From Pelagibacteraceae bacterium AG-319-F18 (GTDB lineage: Bacteria > Pseudomonadota > Alphaproteobacteria > Pelagibacterales > Pelagibacteraceae), in NCBI GenBank assembly GCA_003283905.1, contig QBXA01000007.1, forward strand, positions 1 through 64,000: a stretch of 64,000 bases of DNA. The letters are read 5' to 3'. The notes below the pieces were generated by a model, which saw nothing but the letters and a program-made list of their open reading frames with translations, had not been told where the DNA came from and did not search any database. Both the position numbers and the translations under genes were made by a program. This document shows positions 45,920 to 56,912 of the stretch, one piece after another; position 1 is the stretch's first letter, and each line of letters begins with the position of its first letter.

Positions 45920-47517
45920 GTAAAGAAAAACTTTATATATTTGATACCACTCTTAGAGATGGTGCACAAACACAAGGAGTTGATTTTTCAATTGATGATA
46001 AACAAAAAATATCAACTTCATTAGATGCTCTAGGAGTAGATTATATCGAAGCTGGATGGCCAGGAGCTAACCCAACTGATACGGAATTTTTTAATAAAGA
46101 TCATGGCTTTAAAAATGCTAAACTTACTGCTTTCGGTATGACAAAAAAATTAGAACATAGTGCTGAAAATGATCCAATGTTGGCTTCATTAATCAATTCG
46201 AAAAGTTCTTCAGTTTGTTTATTTGGTAAATCTTGGGATTTCCAAGTTGATGTAGCTTTGGGCATTACCAACGAACAAAATCTAGAAAATATAAGCGAAA
46301 GTGCAAAACATATAGTTGGCTCCGGTAAAGAATTTATGTTTGATGCAGAACATTTTTTTGATGGATATAAATCTAATGCTGATTATGCTTTAAAATGTTT
46401 AAAAGCAGCTTACGATCAAGGCGCTAGATGGATAGTTTTATGTGATACAAATGGTGGAACTCTTCCACATGAAGTATCTAAAATTGTATCAGAAGTAACC
46501 AAACGTATTCCAGGAGAAAACTTAGGTATACATGCTCATAATGATACTGAAAATGCTGTTGCAAATAGTTTAATAGCAGTTCAAGCAGGAGTAAGACAAA
46601 TTCAAGGAACTATAAATGGATTGGGTGAAAGATGTGGAAATGCAAATCTAATGTCTTTAATTCCATCTTTATTTTTAAAAAAAGATTTTATTGAACAATT
46701 TGAACTTAATATCAAACGTGAAAATTTAAAAAATTTGACTCAATGCTCAAGATTATTAGATGAATTATTGAATAGAAAACCTAACAAACATTTACCTTAT
46801 GTTGGTGCTTCTGCTTTTTCACACAAAGGCGGAATGCACGTTTCAGCAGTTCAAAAGGATCCAAAAACTTATGAACATATTGAACCTGAAGAAGTAGGAA
46901 ATTCAAGAAATATTGTAGTTTCTGATCAAGCAGGTCAATCAAACATAATGTCTAGATTAAAATCAATTGATATCCAAGTTGAAAAAAATGATCCAAAAAT
47001 TAAAAAACTTTTAGAAGAAGTTAAAGACAGAGAGTTTATTGGTTATAGTTATGATGGAGCGGATGCTTCATTTGAATTATTGGCTAGAAGATTGATTGGT
47101 GATATTCCAAGATATATACTAATCAATGAATACGATGTCTCAGTTAAAAAAGATAGTGCTGGAGAAATCATCTCACATGCTAAAGCTCAATTAGAAGTAG
47201 ATGGTCAAAAAATATTATGCGAAGGACAGGGTAACGGTCCTGTAAATGCTCTTGATAATGCGATAAGAAAAAATGTTAATAAGCTTGCCAAATATTCCGA
47301 GTATTTAAAAGACTTAAAACTTGTTGATTATAAAGTTAGAATTTTAAACACAGGTACAGAAGCAGTAACTAGAGTTTCAATTGAAAGTACAGACTCTAAA
47401 GGTGTAAACTGGTTCACTATAGGTGTTTCACCAAATATAATTGATGCATCATTTAAAGCTTTGGTTGATAGTTTGGATTATAAATTATTTAAAGATAAGG
47501 CTCCAGCTAGTCTATAA
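45916..47517 (+). CDS. cimA: (R)-citramalate synthase
   Basis: The 533-residue enzyme is of the isopropylmalate-synthase superfamily. Motifs are YIFDTTLRDGAQTQGVDFS, IVLCDTNGGTLPHEVSKIV, LGIHAHNDTENAVANSLIAV with the metal histidines, and INGLGERCGNANLMSLIPSL. A C-terminal LeuA dimer-type regulatory domain spans residues ~400-530. It joins pyruvate and acetyl-CoA, giving a threonine-independent route to 2-oxobutyrate and isoleucine. A LeuA paralogue remains a less likely reading because of the length and the DTEFF-type N-terminus. Confidence 0.9.
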   Translation: MSKEKLYIFDTTLRDGAQTQGVDFSIDDKQKISTSLDALGVDYIEAGWPGANPTDTEFFNKDHGFKNAKLTAFGMTKKLEHSAENDPMLASLINSKSSSVCLFGKSWDFQVDVALGITNEQNLENISESAKHIVGSGKEFMFDAEHFFDGYKSNADYALKCLKAAYDQGARWIVLCDTNGGTLPHEVSKIVSEVTKRIPGENLGIHAHNDTENAVANSLIAVQAGVRQIQGTINGLGERCGNANLMSLIPSLFLKKDFIEQFELNIKRENLKNLTQCSRLLDELLNRKPNKHLPYVGASAFSHKGGMHVSAVQKDPKTYEHIEPEEVGNSRNIVVSDQAGQSNIMSRLKSIDIQVEKNDPKIKKLLEEVKDREFIGYSYDGADASFELLARRLIGDIPRYILINEYDVSVKKDSAGEIISHAKAQLEVDGQKILCEGQGNGPVNALDNAIRKNVNKLAKYSEYLKDLKLVDYKVRILNTGTEAVTRVSIESTDSKGVNWFTIGVSPNIIDASFKALVDSLDYKLFKDKAPASL

Positions 47518-47536
47518 GTTTGATTTATCACAAATA

Positions 47537-48250
47537 ATGTCAGTAAATAATATTACCTTTATTCTACATAAACCTCAACTATCAGAAAATATTGGTGCAT
47601 GCGCTAGAGGAATGAAGAATTTTAATTTTCAGAAACTTTCAGTTATTGATCCAAAACCTATTTTTCCAAATGATAAAATTTTAGCAACTTCGGTTGGTGC
47701 TAAGAATATAATTAATAAAAGCAAAATGTTTGACAATTTAGAACCTGCATTAAAAAATATAGATTATGTGATTGCAACATCAACAAGATTTAGAAATAAG
47801 AATATTAAACATATTCAATTGGAGAACTTAAAAAAAATTGATTTTACAAAAAAAGTAGCATTTCTTTTTGGATCTGAGGCTTCGGGATTATCAAATAATG
47901 AAGTAAGTTATGCAAATTATACGTTACAAATTCCAACTAATCCTGAATTTAAATCTTTAAATCTATCTCACAGTCTAATCATTATTGCTCAATATGTTTC
48001 AAGTATCATTAAAACTAAGACTTCTAATTTTACAAAATCTAAAAAGGTTAAAGCGGCATCTAAAAAGGAGATACATTCTATGACTAATTTATGTATTCAA
48101 AACTTAGATGAAATTAACTTTTTTAAACCAAAAGAGAAGAAGCCTATTATGTTGGAAAACTTAAGAAATATTTTCTACAGAATGGAGTTGTCAGCTAAAG
48201 AAACGCGCATATTAGCCAGTGTATTTGCCAGTTTAGGTAAAAAACGTTGA
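47537..48250 (+). CDS. trmJ: SPOUT RNA methyltransferase, TrmJ-like
   Basis: The true start is ATG 47537, giving 237 residues; an in-frame TTG inside cimA at 47441 gives an extension that does not look like the family. The fold shows ITFILHKPQLSENIGACARG, ATSVGAKNIINKS and the knot-forming AFLFGSEASGLSNNE with LQIPTNPEFKSLNLSHSL. It probably 2'-O-methylates nucleotide 32 of tRNAs. rpsD follows with its own promoter. Confidence 0.87.
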   Translation: MSVNNITFILHKPQLSENIGACARGMKNFNFQKLSVIDPKPIFPNDKILATSVGAKNIINKSKMFDNLEPALKNIDYVIATSTRFRNKNIKHIQLENLKKIDFTKKVAFLFGSEASGLSNNEVSYANYTLQIPTNPEFKSLNLSHSLIIIAQYVSSIIKTKTSNFTKSKKVKAASKKEIHSMTNLCIQNLDEINFFKPKEKKPIMLENLRNIFYRMELSAKETRILASVFASLGKKR

Positions 48251-48278
48251 TTGACAAAATGTTCTGTAAGCTTATAAA
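48251..48278 (+). promoter_or_regulatory. Strong promoter for rpsD
   Basis: TTGACA at 48251-48256 and TATAAA at 48273-48278 are separated by 16 bp, the best sigma-70-like match I found in the window. It fills the 40-bp gap after trmJ, and the implied start leaves a leader of only about 5 nt before the rpsD ATG. Confidence 0.75.
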
Positions 48279-48290
48279 CCCCAATATCAA

Positions 48291-48908
48291 ATGACAAAAA
48301 GATTAAACTCTAAACATAAAGTAGATAGAAGGCTAAAGGTTAACCTATGGGGAAGACCAAAAAGTCCTTTCAATACTAGAGCTTACGGACCTGGTCAACA
48401 CGGTCAAACAAGACAAGGTAAACCATCAGATTACGGAATTCAGTTGCAAGCTAAGCAAAAACTTAAGGCTTACTACGGTAACATTAACGAAAGACAATTT
48501 AGAAATATTTATAAAAAAGCTGTTATGCTTAAAGGAGACACAGGTGAAAACTTAATTGGTTTACTTGAGAGAAGATTAGATGCAGTGATATACAGAGCAA
48601 AATTTGCAACTACAATTTTTTCTGCAAGACAATTAATTAACCATGGTCACGTTAGAGTTAATGGTAAAAAAGTTAATATTGGAAGTTATTTAGTTAAAGA
48701 AGAAGACTCAATTGAAATTAGAGACAAGTCTAAACAACTTGCTATCATTGATATTGCTTTAGCCAATAAAGAAAGAGAAGCTCCAGAATATATTCAAATG
48801 GACGAGAAAAACAAAAAACTTAAATTTGTAAGAGTGCCTAAGTTCGAAGAAGTTCCTTATCCAATCGTGATGGAACCAAATCTAGTAATTGAATATTACT
48901 CTAGATAA
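48291..48908 (+). CDS. rpsD: 30S ribosomal protein S4
   Basis: The 205-residue protein has the normal S4 length. It shows [60 protein letters not shown] and the S4 RNA-binding domain [19 protein letters not shown]. The end VIEYYSR is canonical. It nucleates 30S assembly. It converges on grxD with an 8-bp gap. Confidence 0.98.
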   Translation: MTKRLNSKHKVDRRLKVNLWGRPKSPFNTRAYGPGQHGQTRQGKPSDYGIQLQAKQKLKAYYGNINERQFRNIYKKAVMLKGDTGENLIGLLERRLDAVIYRAKFATTIFSARQLINHGHVRVNGKKVNIGSYLVKEEDSIEIRDKSKQLAIIDIALANKEREAPEYIQMDEKNKKLKFVRVPKFEEVPYPIVMEPNLVIEYYSR

Positions 48909-48916
48909 AATTAGAA

Positions 48917-49255
48917 TTAATTTTTAGTCTTAAAACTTATACCTTTAGTTTCAAGTAGTTTTGATAATTCACCATTTTCATACATTTCTTTTACGATATC
49001 ACAGCCACCAACAAATTCTTTTTTGATATATAGTTGAGGAATAGTTGGCCAGTCACTAAAAATTTTAATACCTTCTCTTAAATTTTGATCTTCTAAAACA
49101 TTTACACCTTCGAAATTAACTTCAAGTAACTTTAACATATTTGATACAGCCATTGAAAATCCACACTGAGGAGCATCAGGTGTTCCTTTCATAAATAAAC
49201 ATATATCGTTATTATCGATATGATTTTGAATTAAGTTTTTAGTTTGATCATCCAT
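48917..49255 (-). CDS. grxD: Monothiol glutaredoxin Grx4 type
   Basis: The 112-residue protein has the monothiol active site in FMKGTPDAPQCGFSMAV, then WPTIPQLYIKKEFVGGCDIV, the glutathione-binding TIPQ and GGCD motifs. CGFS glutaredoxins carry [2Fe-2S] clusters and partner with BolA, whose gene lies directly upstream with a shared base. It is the last gene of the purine run. Confidence 0.95.
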   Translation of the reverse strand: MDDQTKNLIQNHIDNNDICLFMKGTPDAPQCGFSMAVSNMLKLLEVNFEGVNVLEDQNLREGIKIFSDWPTIPQLYIKKEFVGGCDIVKEMYENGELSKLLETKGISFKTKN

Positions 49256-49485
49256 TATAGTTCCTTTGTTTTAATTGCCAAGGCATGTAATTCATTTCCC
49301 ATTTTACCCTTTAGAGAATTATACACCATTTTATGTTGTTCAATTTTGCTTTTACCAGAAAATTGAGATGAAGTTACTGTTGCAGAGTAGTGATTGCCAT
49401 CACCTGCTAAATCTTGTATATCAACTGTAGCATCCGTTAATGCTTCTTTAATTAAACTTTCAATTTCTTTTAAATTCATTGCCAT
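49255..49485 (-). CDS. bolA: BolA family protein
   Basis: The 76-residue BolA/YrbA-type protein has VDIQDLAGDGNHYSATVTSS and the FSGKSKIEQHKMVYNSLKG segment. The HKMVY histidine is the [2Fe-2S]-ligand candidate in the BolA-Grx4 complex. Its ATG overlaps the purL stop as TAATG and the grxD gene follows, a pairing common in alphaproteobacteria and functionally coherent. Confidence 0.93.
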   Translation of the reverse strand: MAMNLKEIESLIKEALTDATVDIQDLAGDGNHYSATVTSSQFSGKSKIEQHKMVYNSLKGKMGNELHALAIKTKEL

Positions 49486-51677
49486 TATTTACTCATATAA
49501 TTAGTTAACCAACTTGTATTTGAAGTTATTAATTCGTCAATTGTAGCTTTTGTCTTATCATTAATAAATAGTTGATTTTCATTGATTGTCCCTAATTCAT
49601 CGAAATGAACAGCATTTTTATTAAGTAAATCGGTTACTTTTTTCAAATCTTTTTTTGTAATTTCAATGATGTAACGACCTTGATCTTCAGCAAAAAAATA
49701 TTCAATTTCATTGATTAAATATTTTGGTTTTTTTAGATTAATACCTTTGTTTCCCTTGATACACATTTTTGCAACCGCAGTAATTATTCCACCGATTGAA
49801 ACATCATGAGCACTTTTAACATGACCAGCATCAATTAATTTTAATAAGGTTTCACCATTATTTTTTTCATTAAACAAATTGATTTCTGGCGGAGGACCAT
49901 TTTTTTCATCTAAAATATTTCTTGCAAATAGACTTTGATCAATATGGCCTTCAGTTTTTCCAATAACTAAAACAATATTATCAACTTCTTTAAAGTCCAT
50001 TGTAATCATTTTATTATAATTTTTGATTAAACCAACTCCACCGATCGATGGGGTGGGCTTTATACCTTCATCTTTTGTTTGATTGTAAAAAGATACATTT
50101 CCAGAAACGACTGGGAATTTTAAATATTCAGCCGCTTCACCAATTCCTTGAACACACTCTACAAACTCACCCATATTTTCCTCATTTTCAGGACTACCAA
50201 AGTTTAAACAGTTTGTAATAGCAACTGGTTTTGCACCAACAGAAATTAAGTTTCTAAAACTTTCACAAACAACTTGTTTTCCACCAGTTAAAGGGTGTGC
50301 CCAACAATATATAGCAGATGAGTCTACTGATGCTGCAACTGCTTTATCTGTACCATGAACTCTAACAACACCTGAGTCTCCACCAGGTTTTTGAATAGTA
50401 TCACCCATAACCGTATGGTCGTACTGTTGCCAAATCCATTCTTTGCTACAAACATTTGGATTAGATAAAACTTTCTTTAAAATATCTATAATTTTTAAAT
50501 TTTTAAGATCTTCATTTTTAATTTTATTTTTTTTGGGTAGTTTTGCTTTTTTCCATTTACGGTCATACATAGGTGAATTTTCAACTAATGTGTTAACTGG
50601 AATATCGGCTACTTGTTCGTTATCAAAAAACAACTTAATTTTTTTAGATTTAGTTGTTTTACCAATTACAGCAAAATCTAAATTCCATTTATCAAATATC
50701 TTTTTAGCTTGTTCTTCTTTGCCATTCTCTAAAACTATCAACATTCTTTCTTGGCTTTCAGAAAGCATGATTTCATAAGGAGTCATTTTTGTTTCTCTAC
50801 ATGGAACTTTGTTTAAATTAATTTCAATTCCAAGATTTCCTTTAGAGGCCATTTCAATACTAGATGATGTTAGTCCTGCTGCACCCATGTCTTGAATAGA
50901 TATAATTGAATCTCCTGCCATTAATTCTAAACAAGCTTCAAGAAGTAATTTTTCTGTAAATGGATCCCCAACTTGCACTGTTGGTTTTTTTTCTTCTATC
51001 TTCTCATCAAAGCTTGCTGAGGCCATACTTGCACCATGAATTCCATCTCGACCTGTTTTTGATCCAACATAAATAACAGGCTTATTAAGACCTACAGCTT
51101 TTGAATAGAAAATCTTGTCTTTTTTAACTAATCCTAAAGTCATAGCATTAACTAAAATATTACCATTGTATGAGCTATCAAAGTTTGTTTGACCAGCTAT
51201 GGTTGGAACGCCCATACAGTTACCATATCCACCAATACCGTTAACTACACCTCTTAGTAAATTTTTAGTCTTCTTGTGTTGAGGGGAGCCAAAATGAATA
51301 GAGTTTAAATTTGCAATAGGACGAGCACCCATTGTAAATACATCTCTCATAATTCCACCAACACCTGTTGCAGCTCCTTGATAGGGCTCAATAAAAGAAG
51401 GGTGGTTGTGACTTTCAATTTTAAATACAATTGCATCATTACCACCAATATCAACAACACCAGCATTTTCTCCAGGTCCTTGAATAACTTGTTTGCCTTT
51501 AGTTGGAAGATTTTTTAAATGAAGTCTTGATGATTTATATGAACAATGTTCGTTCCACATTGCTGAAAAAATACCTAGTTCAGTTATATTTGGTGTTCTA
51601 TCTAGTAACTCACAAATTTTTGCATACTCATCTTTTTTAAGACCGTGATCTAATGCTACTTGTTCGTTTACAATCAT
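49485..51677 (-). CDS. purL: Phosphoribosylformylglycinamidine synthase, PurL subunit
   Basis: The 730-residue small-type PurL works with PurS and PurQ, both encoded just upstream. It has [40 protein letters not shown] and [40 protein letters not shown] and the second-half repeat [20 protein letters not shown] follow. It uses ATP and ammonia from PurQ to form FGAM. Its ATG overlaps the purQ stop by 4 bp. Confidence 0.97.
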   Translation of the reverse strand: MIVNEQVALDHGLKKDEYAKICELLDRTPNITELGIFSAMWNEHCSYKSSRLHLKNLPTKGKQVIQGPGENAGVVDIGGNDAIVFKIESHNHPSFIEPYQGAATGVGGIMRDVFTMGARPIANLNSIHFGSPQHKKTKNLLRGVVNGIGGYGNCMGVPTIAGQTNFDSSYNGNILVNAMTLGLVKKDKIFYSKAVGLNKPVIYVGSKTGRDGIHGASMASASFDEKIEEKKPTVQVGDPFTEKLLLEACLELMAGDSIISIQDMGAAGLTSSSIEMASKGNLGIEINLNKVPCRETKMTPYEIMLSESQERMLIVLENGKEEQAKKIFDKWNLDFAVIGKTTKSKKIKLFFDNEQVADIPVNTLVENSPMYDRKWKKAKLPKKNKIKNEDLKNLKIIDILKKVLSNPNVCSKEWIWQQYDHTVMGDTIQKPGGDSGVVRVHGTDKAVAASVDSSAIYCWAHPLTGGKQVVCESFRNLISVGAKPVAITNCLNFGSPENEENMGEFVECVQGIGEAAEYLKFPVVSGNVSFYNQTKDEGIKPTPSIGGVGLIKNYNKMITMDFKEVDNIVLVIGKTEGHIDQSLFARNILDEKNGPPPEINLFNEKNNGETLLKLIDAGHVKSAHDVSIGGIITAVAKMCIKGNKGINLKKPKYLINEIEYFFAEDQGRYIIEITKKDLKKVTDLLNKNAVHFDELGTINENQLFINDKTKATIDELITSNTSWLTNYMSK

Positions 51678-52357
51678 TTTAGATTATTAATTAAGTTATT
51701 AAAAAAAAGAGAGCCATCTTCACCTGATAGAGAAGGGTCAATCATTCTTTCAGGATGAGGCATCATCCCTAAAACATTTTTTTTTTTGTTGAAAATTCCA
51801 GCAATATTTTTAATAGATCCATTAGGATTAAATTGTTCTTCTAAGTCACCAACTCTATTACAATAATTAATTGCAACTTGCTCATTATCTTCGATTTCTT
51901 TCAATTGATCTTTTGTACAAAAGTAGTTTCCTTCGTTATGAGCAATATGAAACTCTAAAACATCATTATCTATGTTTTTAAAGTAAGTATTTTTTTTATT
52001 ATTAATTTTAACAAACACATTTTTACAAATGAATTCTAAGTATTTATTTCTTAATAAAACACCTGGAACTAAACCTGTTTCAACTAAAATCTGAAAACCG
52101 TTACAAATACCCATAACCATACCACCTGAATTTGCAAAGTTCATTACAGATTTCATTATTTTTGATTTTGAAGCCATACTTCCACATCTTAAATAATCTC
52201 CATATGAAAATCCACCAGGTAAAACTACCAAATCACTTTTTGGAAGCTCGGTATCATTGTGCCAAACCATTTTGTTTTTAAAGCCAAATTTTTTAAGAGC
52301 TACATCCATGTCTCTATCACAATTAGAACCAGGAAATGTAATGACGGATGATTTCAT
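51674..52357 (-). CDS. purQ: Phosphoribosylformylglycinamidine synthase, glutaminase subunit
   Basis: The 227-residue class I glutamine amidotransferase opens [20 protein letters not shown]. It has [17 protein letters not shown], the nucleophile Cys in [19 protein letters not shown] and the catalytic His in MMPHPERM. It supplies ammonia to PurL. It lies 3 bp after purS. Confidence 0.96.
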   Translation of the reverse strand: MKSSVITFPGSNCDRDMDVALKKFGFKNKMVWHNDTELPKSDLVVLPGGFSYGDYLRCGSMASKSKIMKSVMNFANSGGMVMGICNGFQILVETGLVPGVLLRNKYLEFICKNVFVKINNKKNTYFKNIDNDVLEFHIAHNEGNYFCTKDQLKEIEDNEQVAINYCNRVGDLEEQFNPNGSIKNIAGIFNKKKNVLGMMPHPERMIDPSLSGEDGSLFFNNLINNLK

Positions 52358-52360
52358 TAA

Positions 52361-52603
52361 TTATTGTGCATCAATAATTTTATAATTTTCAATAACAAGA
52401 TTAGCTAAAAGCTTTTTGCACATTTCTTCAACTTTATCTTTAGCTATTTTAGGATCACTTTCTTTTGTATCTATTTCAAAATATTTTCCCTGTCTTACTT
52501 CATTAATATCATTAAAACCCATTCCATCTAAGGTTTGATGGATAACTTTACCCTGAGGATCTAAAACATCTTTTTTAAGAGTGATAATTACTGAAATTTT
52601 CAT
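52361..52603 (-). CDS. purS: Phosphoribosylformylglycinamidine synthase, PurS subunit
   Basis: The 80-residue protein bridges PurL and PurQ. Family signs are [20 protein letters not shown], the [20 protein letters not shown] segment and [14 protein letters not shown] at the end. It overlaps the end of purC by 4 bp. Confidence 0.93.
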   Translation of the reverse strand: MKISVIITLKKDVLDPQGKVIHQTLDGMGFNDINEVRQGKYFEIDTKESDPKIAKDKVEEMCKKLLANLVIENYKIIDAQ

Positions 52604-53385
52604 TTACGTTTTCTTTTAACAGATGATAATTTTGTAACATTCACCACTGAAACGTTTGATTGTTCGTGAAGTATTCCAAGTCTTTTTGCAACTTCTGTGT
52701 ATGCTGGAATAAGATCACCTAAATTTTTTCTAAATCTGTCTTTATCTAACTTTTTATCAGTAATACTGTCCCAAAGTCTGCAAGTATCAGGGCTAATTTC
52801 ATCAGCTAAGATAACTTCATCTTTATCGTTAAATTTTAATCTTCCAAATTCTAATTTAAAATCAATTAACTTAATTCCAACACCTCTAAACATACCAATC
52901 ATAAAGTCATTAATTCTTAAAATCATCTTTTTTACTTTTTCAATTTCTTTTTTTGAAGCCCAATCAAAAGCTAAGATATGTTCTTCTGCTATTAAAGGGT
53001 CACCTAATTTGTCGTCTTTTAAGCAATATTCAATTAATGGTTCTTTTAAAACTGTGCCATCTTCAATTCCTAATCTTTTAGTAATAGATCCAGTTGCAAC
53101 ATTTCTTACAATGAATTCAATTGGAATAATTTCAACCAACTTAATAACTTGTTCTCTCATATTAAGTCTTTTTACTAAATGATTTTTAATTCCAATTTGA
53201 GATAGGTTTGAAAGAATGTGTTCTGAAATTCTATTGTTTAAAACACCTTTGCCTTCGATAGTAGATTTTTTTTGATTATTAAATGCTGTTGCATCATCTT
53301 TAAAATATTGAATAACTAAATTTTTATCATCTGTAGCATAAATGATTTTAGCTTTACCTTCGTATAGTTTTTTTCCTTTTTTCAT
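52600..53385 (-). CDS. purC: SAICAR synthetase
   Basis: The 261-residue enzyme opens [15 protein letters not shown]. It has [30 protein letters not shown] and [14 protein letters not shown], which bind ATP, magnesium and substrate. It joins CAIR and aspartate. A basic C-terminal tail follows. It shares a base with the purB stop. Confidence 0.96.
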   Translation of the reverse strand: MKKGKKLYEGKAKIIYATDDKNLVIQYFKDDATAFNNQKKSTIEGKGVLNNRISEHILSNLSQIGIKNHLVKRLNMREQVIKLVEIIPIEFIVRNVATGSITKRLGIEDGTVLKEPLIEYCLKDDKLGDPLIAEEHILAFDWASKKEIEKVKKMILRINDFMIGMFRGVGIKLIDFKLEFGRLKFNDKDEVILADEISPDTCRLWDSITDKKLDKDRFRKNLGDLIPAYTEVAKRLGILHEQSNVSVVNVTKLSSVKRKRK

Positions 53386-54677
53386 TATTTAAAAACTCTT
53401 CTAAAGATGAAATTCACATTTTTAAAGTGTTTAGCGTAACTAAATATTGATTTTAGTTTTTTAGGAGAGATTTTACTCACAATTAATTTATCTGAACTAA
53501 TTACATCAAATAAGCCCAAGTTTTTTGCAAAGCATTTTTTAGCATAATTTTGAACCATTTTATAAGATTGCTCTCTACTTAATCCAGATTTTGTTAACTC
53601 TAACATTACCTCTTGTGAAAAAATTAGTCCTTTAGTGATATTTAAATTTTCTAACATTTTTTTAGGGTAAACAATCATATTGTCTAAAATATTAGTTAGT
53701 CTTACCAATGCAAAATCAATTGTAATATTTGCATCAGGTCCAATGTTTCGTTCAACACTTGAATGAGAAATATCTCTTTCATGCCATAGCGCAACATTTT
53801 CTAAAGCAGGAATTACTGCACTTCTAACCATCCTTGCAAGTCCTGTAAGATTTTCACTTAATATTGGATTTTTTTTGTGAGGCATTGCAGATGAACCTTT
53901 TTGATTTTTTGAAAAGAATTCTTGTAATTCATAAACTTCAGTTCTTTGCAAATGTCTAATCTCAACTGCAACTCTTTCAATTGATCCAGCTATAATACCA
54001 AGTACTGAAAAATAAAAAGCATGTCTATCTCTTGGTATTACTTGTGTTGAAATTGGCTCAACTTTTAAGCCTAGTTTTTTTGCAACATGTTTTTCAACAT
54101 TAGGATTAATGTTAGCAAAAGTTCCAACAGCTCCAGATATCGCACAAGTTGATACCTCATCAATTGCATCGACTAATCTTTTTCTATTTCTTTTAAATTC
54201 TTCGTAAAAAGAGGCCAATTTTAAACCGAAAGTTATTGGTTCAGCGTGTATACCATGGCTTCTTCCCATACAAGGTGTGAATTTATACTTGTTAGCTTGT
54301 TTTTTAAGAACTTTTAAAATTTGATCTAAATCTTTTAAGATTATTTTACCTGATTGAACCATTTGAATATTAAAACTTGTGTCCAATACATCTGACGAAG
54401 TCATGCCTTGGTGTAAATATCTTGCTTTTATCCCTGCTTTTTCAGTAACTGAAGTTAGAAAGGCTATAACATCATGTTTAACTTCAGATTCTATTTTGTG
54501 AATTCTGCTTACGTTTATTTTAGCTTTTTTTCTTACAATTGATGCAACTCCTTTAGGAATTTGACCAAGTTTCTCCATTGCTTCAGCAGCTGCAACTTCG
54601 ACATCAAGCCAAATTTTATATTTATTTTCCTCTGACCAAATATCAGTTAATTCTTTTCGCGAGTATCTTTTAATCAT
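53385..54677 (-). CDS. purB: Adenylosuccinate lyase
   Basis: The 430-residue fumarase-superfamily lyase has [46 protein letters not shown] and the signature loop [20 protein letters not shown]. It acts twice in purine synthesis, on SAICAR and on adenylosuccinate. The start is ATG 54677, and map lies 3 bp upstream. Confidence 0.96.
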   Translation of the reverse strand: MIKRYSRKELTDIWSEENKYKIWLDVEVAAAEAMEKLGQIPKGVASIVRKKAKINVSRIHKIESEVKHDVIAFLTSVTEKAGIKARYLHQGMTSSDVLDTSFNIQMVQSGKIILKDLDQILKVLKKQANKYKFTPCMGRSHGIHAEPITFGLKLASFYEEFKRNRKRLVDAIDEVSTCAISGAVGTFANINPNVEKHVAKKLGLKVEPISTQVIPRDRHAFYFSVLGIIAGSIERVAVEIRHLQRTEVYELQEFFSKNQKGSSAMPHKKNPILSENLTGLARMVRSAVIPALENVALWHERDISHSSVERNIGPDANITIDFALVRLTNILDNMIVYPKKMLENLNITKGLIFSQEVMLELTKSGLSREQSYKMVQNYAKKCFAKNLGLFDVISSDKLIVSKISPKKLKSIFSYAKHFKNVNFIFRRVFK

Positions 54678-54680
54678 TAA

Positions 54681-55451
54681 TTATAAGTATGGGGGCTTTG
54701 AATAACCTTTAGCAGATTCTGTAAAGATTTCATAACCATTTTCAGTAATTCCTAATGTATGTTCAAATTGTGCTGATAAAGATTTATCTTTTGTAACAGC
54801 AGTCCAGCCATCATTTAACATTTTAACATCATATTTACCTGAATTAATCATAGGTTCAATTGTAAAAGTCATTCCAGGTCTTAAATCCATTCCGGTGTTT
54901 TTACTACCATAATGAAGAATATTTGGTGGTTCATGAAACGTTGTGCTTATGCCATGACCACAAAAATCTCTCACAACAGAAAAACCTTTATCTTCAACGA
55001 ATGATTGAATTTGATAACCTATATCACCTAATTTAATTCCAGGTTTTAAAATTTTTATAGCTCTCATCATAGAGTCATGAGTTGTATTTATAAGATTATT
55101 TAATTTAACCGAAGTATTGCCTATTGCAAACATTCTACTCGTATCTCCATAATATTCATCTACGATAGCCGTCACATCAACGTTGATCGCGTCTCCATCT
55201 CTTAAAATTCTATCTGAAGGAATTCCATGACATACAACATGATTTAAAGAAGTACATAGAGATTTTGTAAAACCTCTATAGTAAAGTGGTGCAGAGTATC
55301 CACCGTTATCTCTAATAAACTCATAACCTAATTTATCAATATGATCTGTTGATACTCCTTCTTTAATATTATCTGTTAACATATCTAAAGTTTGAGCCGC
55401 TAACTTTCCAGCAACCCTCATTTTTTCAAATTTTTCTTTATATTCAGCCAT
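54681..55451 (-). CDS. map: Methionine aminopeptidase, type I
   Basis: ATG 55451 (MAEYKEKFEKMRVAGKLAAQ) gives 256 residues; a TTG two codons earlier is less likely. Metal ligands are seen in INVDVTAIVDEYYGDTSRMF, FCGHGISTTFHEPPNI, TIEPMINSG and FEHTLGIT. It removes N-terminal methionine from new proteins. Its start overlaps the sfsA stop by 8 bp. Confidence 0.96.
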   Translation of the reverse strand: MAEYKEKFEKMRVAGKLAAQTLDMLTDNIKEGVSTDHIDKLGYEFIRDNGGYSAPLYYRGFTKSLCTSLNHVVCHGIPSDRILRDGDAINVDVTAIVDEYYGDTSRMFAIGNTSVKLNNLINTTHDSMMRAIKILKPGIKLGDIGYQIQSFVEDKGFSVVRDFCGHGISTTFHEPPNILHYGSKNTGMDLRPGMTFTIEPMINSGKYDVKMLNDGWTAVTKDKSLSAQFEHTLGITENGYEIFTESAKGYSKPPYL

Positions 55452-56142
55452 CAACAATTTTTAGTTTTTTATCTATAAATATTTTTTTAGAACTTATATC
55501 ACATCTATAAGCTAAAAAGTTAACTCCTGCTTTTTTAGCTATTAAATAATTATTATAATATTCAGCATCTATATCTTTAGCTATTTTAAATTTTTCCATG
55601 TTTTGAATTTGAACCAAAAATAATAAGTAGCTTTTATAATCTTTTTTTATGGCATCAATAAGAGTAAGTAGATGCTTGGTCCCACGTGTTGTTACAGCAT
55701 CTGGAAACTCAGCAGTGTCTTTATTTCTAAAAAGAGTAACATTTTTAACCTCTACAAAGCTTTTTTGTTTATTTTTCTCTATTAGAAAATCAAATCTAGT
55801 CTCTTTGTTAAAAAATACCTCTGGTTTAATTAGGTCACTATTTTTAAGCTCTTTAATAAGATTATTTTCTAAAGCATGTTGAGCTATTCTATTAGCCATA
55901 TGAGTGTTTACACCAACGAGGTTTTTTCTAGTTTTTATAATTTCAAGACCGTATTTAAGTTTTCTTTTAGGATCATTATTTGGAAGTAAATAAACATCAT
56001 TACCCTCATCTAGTAAGCCTTTCATAGATCCTGTATTTGGACAATGAGCAGTAACAACTTCTTTATTTAACTGAACATCAGTAAAGAATCTTTTGTATCG
56101 TTTGATTAATTTGCCTTTTACTAAAGACTTGGTAAATTCCAT
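55444..56142 (-). CDS. sfsA: SfsA family DNA-binding/sugar fermentation stimulation protein
   Basis: ATG 56142 (MEFTKSLVKGKLIKRYKRFF) gives 232 residues; a TTG five codons earlier is discarded. SfsA features are FFTDVQLNKEVVTAHCPNTG, SMKGLLDEGNDVYLLPN and RFDFLIEKNKQKSFVEVKNV with the nuclease-like D-x-n-E-x-K core. Relatives bind DNA nonspecifically or look like nucleases. It is the first gene of the run into map and the pur genes. Confidence 0.92.
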   Translation of the reverse strand: MEFTKSLVKGKLIKRYKRFFTDVQLNKEVVTAHCPNTGSMKGLLDEGNDVYLLPNNDPKRKLKYGLEIIKTRKNLVGVNTHMANRIAQHALENNLIKELKNSDLIKPEVFFNKETRFDFLIEKNKQKSFVEVKNVTLFRNKDTAEFPDAVTTRGTKHLLTLIDAIKKDYKSYLLFLVQIQNMEKFKIAKDIDAEYYNNYLIAKKAGVNFLAYRCDISSKKIFIDKKLKIVDG

Positions 56143-56178
56143 TGCTAAATTATACAATTAAAATGACTAAAAACACAA
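56129..56178. promoter_or_regulatory. Overlapping divergent promoters for sfsA operon and cinA-like gene
   Basis: Only 20 bp separate the two start codons. On the minus strand TATAAT (complement of 56149-56154) lies 7 bp before the sfsA ATG, with TTGTGT 18 bp upstream. On the plus strand TTGGTA (56129-56134), a 16-bp spacer and TATACA (56151-56156) put transcription start at about the cinA ATG. Both transcripts would be leaderless or nearly so. Confidence 0.5.
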
Positions 56179-56912
56179 AAGTAAATGCTGCAATATTAAT
56201 TATAGGTAATGAAATTTTATCTGGCAGGACTCAAGACACTAACACCTCAGCAATAGCAACATGGCTAAATTCTATTGGAGTTAAAGTTGGAGAGGTTAGG
56301 ATTATTCCTGATATTGAACAAACAATAATTGATACACTTAATTCATTAAAGACAACTTATGATTATGTTTTTACCACTGGAGGTATTGGTCCAACCCATG
56401 ATGATATTACTGCCGAATCTGTTTCAAAAGCATTTGGATTAAAATATGAGATGCATAAAGAGGCCTATAAAATTTTAGAAGCTTATTATAAGCCAGGTGA
56501 GTTCAATGAAGGTCGGCAAAAAATGGTTTGGATGCCAGAAAAAGCTAATTTAATTTTAAATCCCACTAGTGGTGCTCCAGGATTTAATGTTGAAAACGTA
56601 TATTGTTTGCCAGGAGTTCCTTCAATTTTAAAATCAATGCTAGGTGGTTTAATCAATAAAATTGTTGGAGGTGAACCTATTTTAAGTTTAACTATAAGCT
56701 TGAGAACAGTTGAAAGTGAAATTGCTGACTCTTTAACAAAAGTACAAAATGACAATCAAGATGTTGAAATTGGAAGTTATCCTTTTTTTCAAGCAGGAAA
56801 GTTAGGAGTCTCGATTGTCATTAGATCTGAGAGTCAGTCAAAAATTGATAGTTGTAATCTACAAATTTTAAAATTTGTTAATGAAAAAAATATAGAAGTT
56901 GTGGATCGCTAG
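56163..56912 (+). CDS. CinA-like molybdopterin-binding-domain protein
   Basis: From ATG 56163 the protein has 249 residues and consists of the MoCF_biosynth/CinA N-terminal domain. It shows AILIIGNEILSGRTQDTNTS, YVFTTGGIGPTHDDITAESV and VYCLPGVPSILKSM. The C-terminal CinA amidohydrolase (PncC) domain is absent, which is the common short alphaproteobacterial form, often called YfaY. It may act as an ADP-ribose or nucleotide pyrophosphatase, but this is not shown here. The next gene starts directly after its stop. Confidence 0.88.
   Translation: MTKNTKVNAAILIIGNEILSGRTQDTNTSAIATWLNSIGVKVGEVRIIPDIEQTIIDTLNSLKTTYDYVFTTGGIGPTHDDITAESVSKAFGLKYEMHKEAYKILEAYYKPGEFNEGRQKMVWMPEKANLILNPTSGAPGFNVENVYCLPGVPSILKSMLGGLINKIVGGEPILSLTISLRTVESEIADSLTKVQNDNQDVEIGSYPFFQAGKLGVSIVIRSESQSKIDSCNLQILKFVNEKNIEVVDR

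Noticed and set aside
47441-47536. N-terminal extension of trmJ into cimA
   Set aside because: The extension starts at a TTG within cimA, does not resemble the SPOUT family, and a proper ATG begins exactly where the conserved fold starts.
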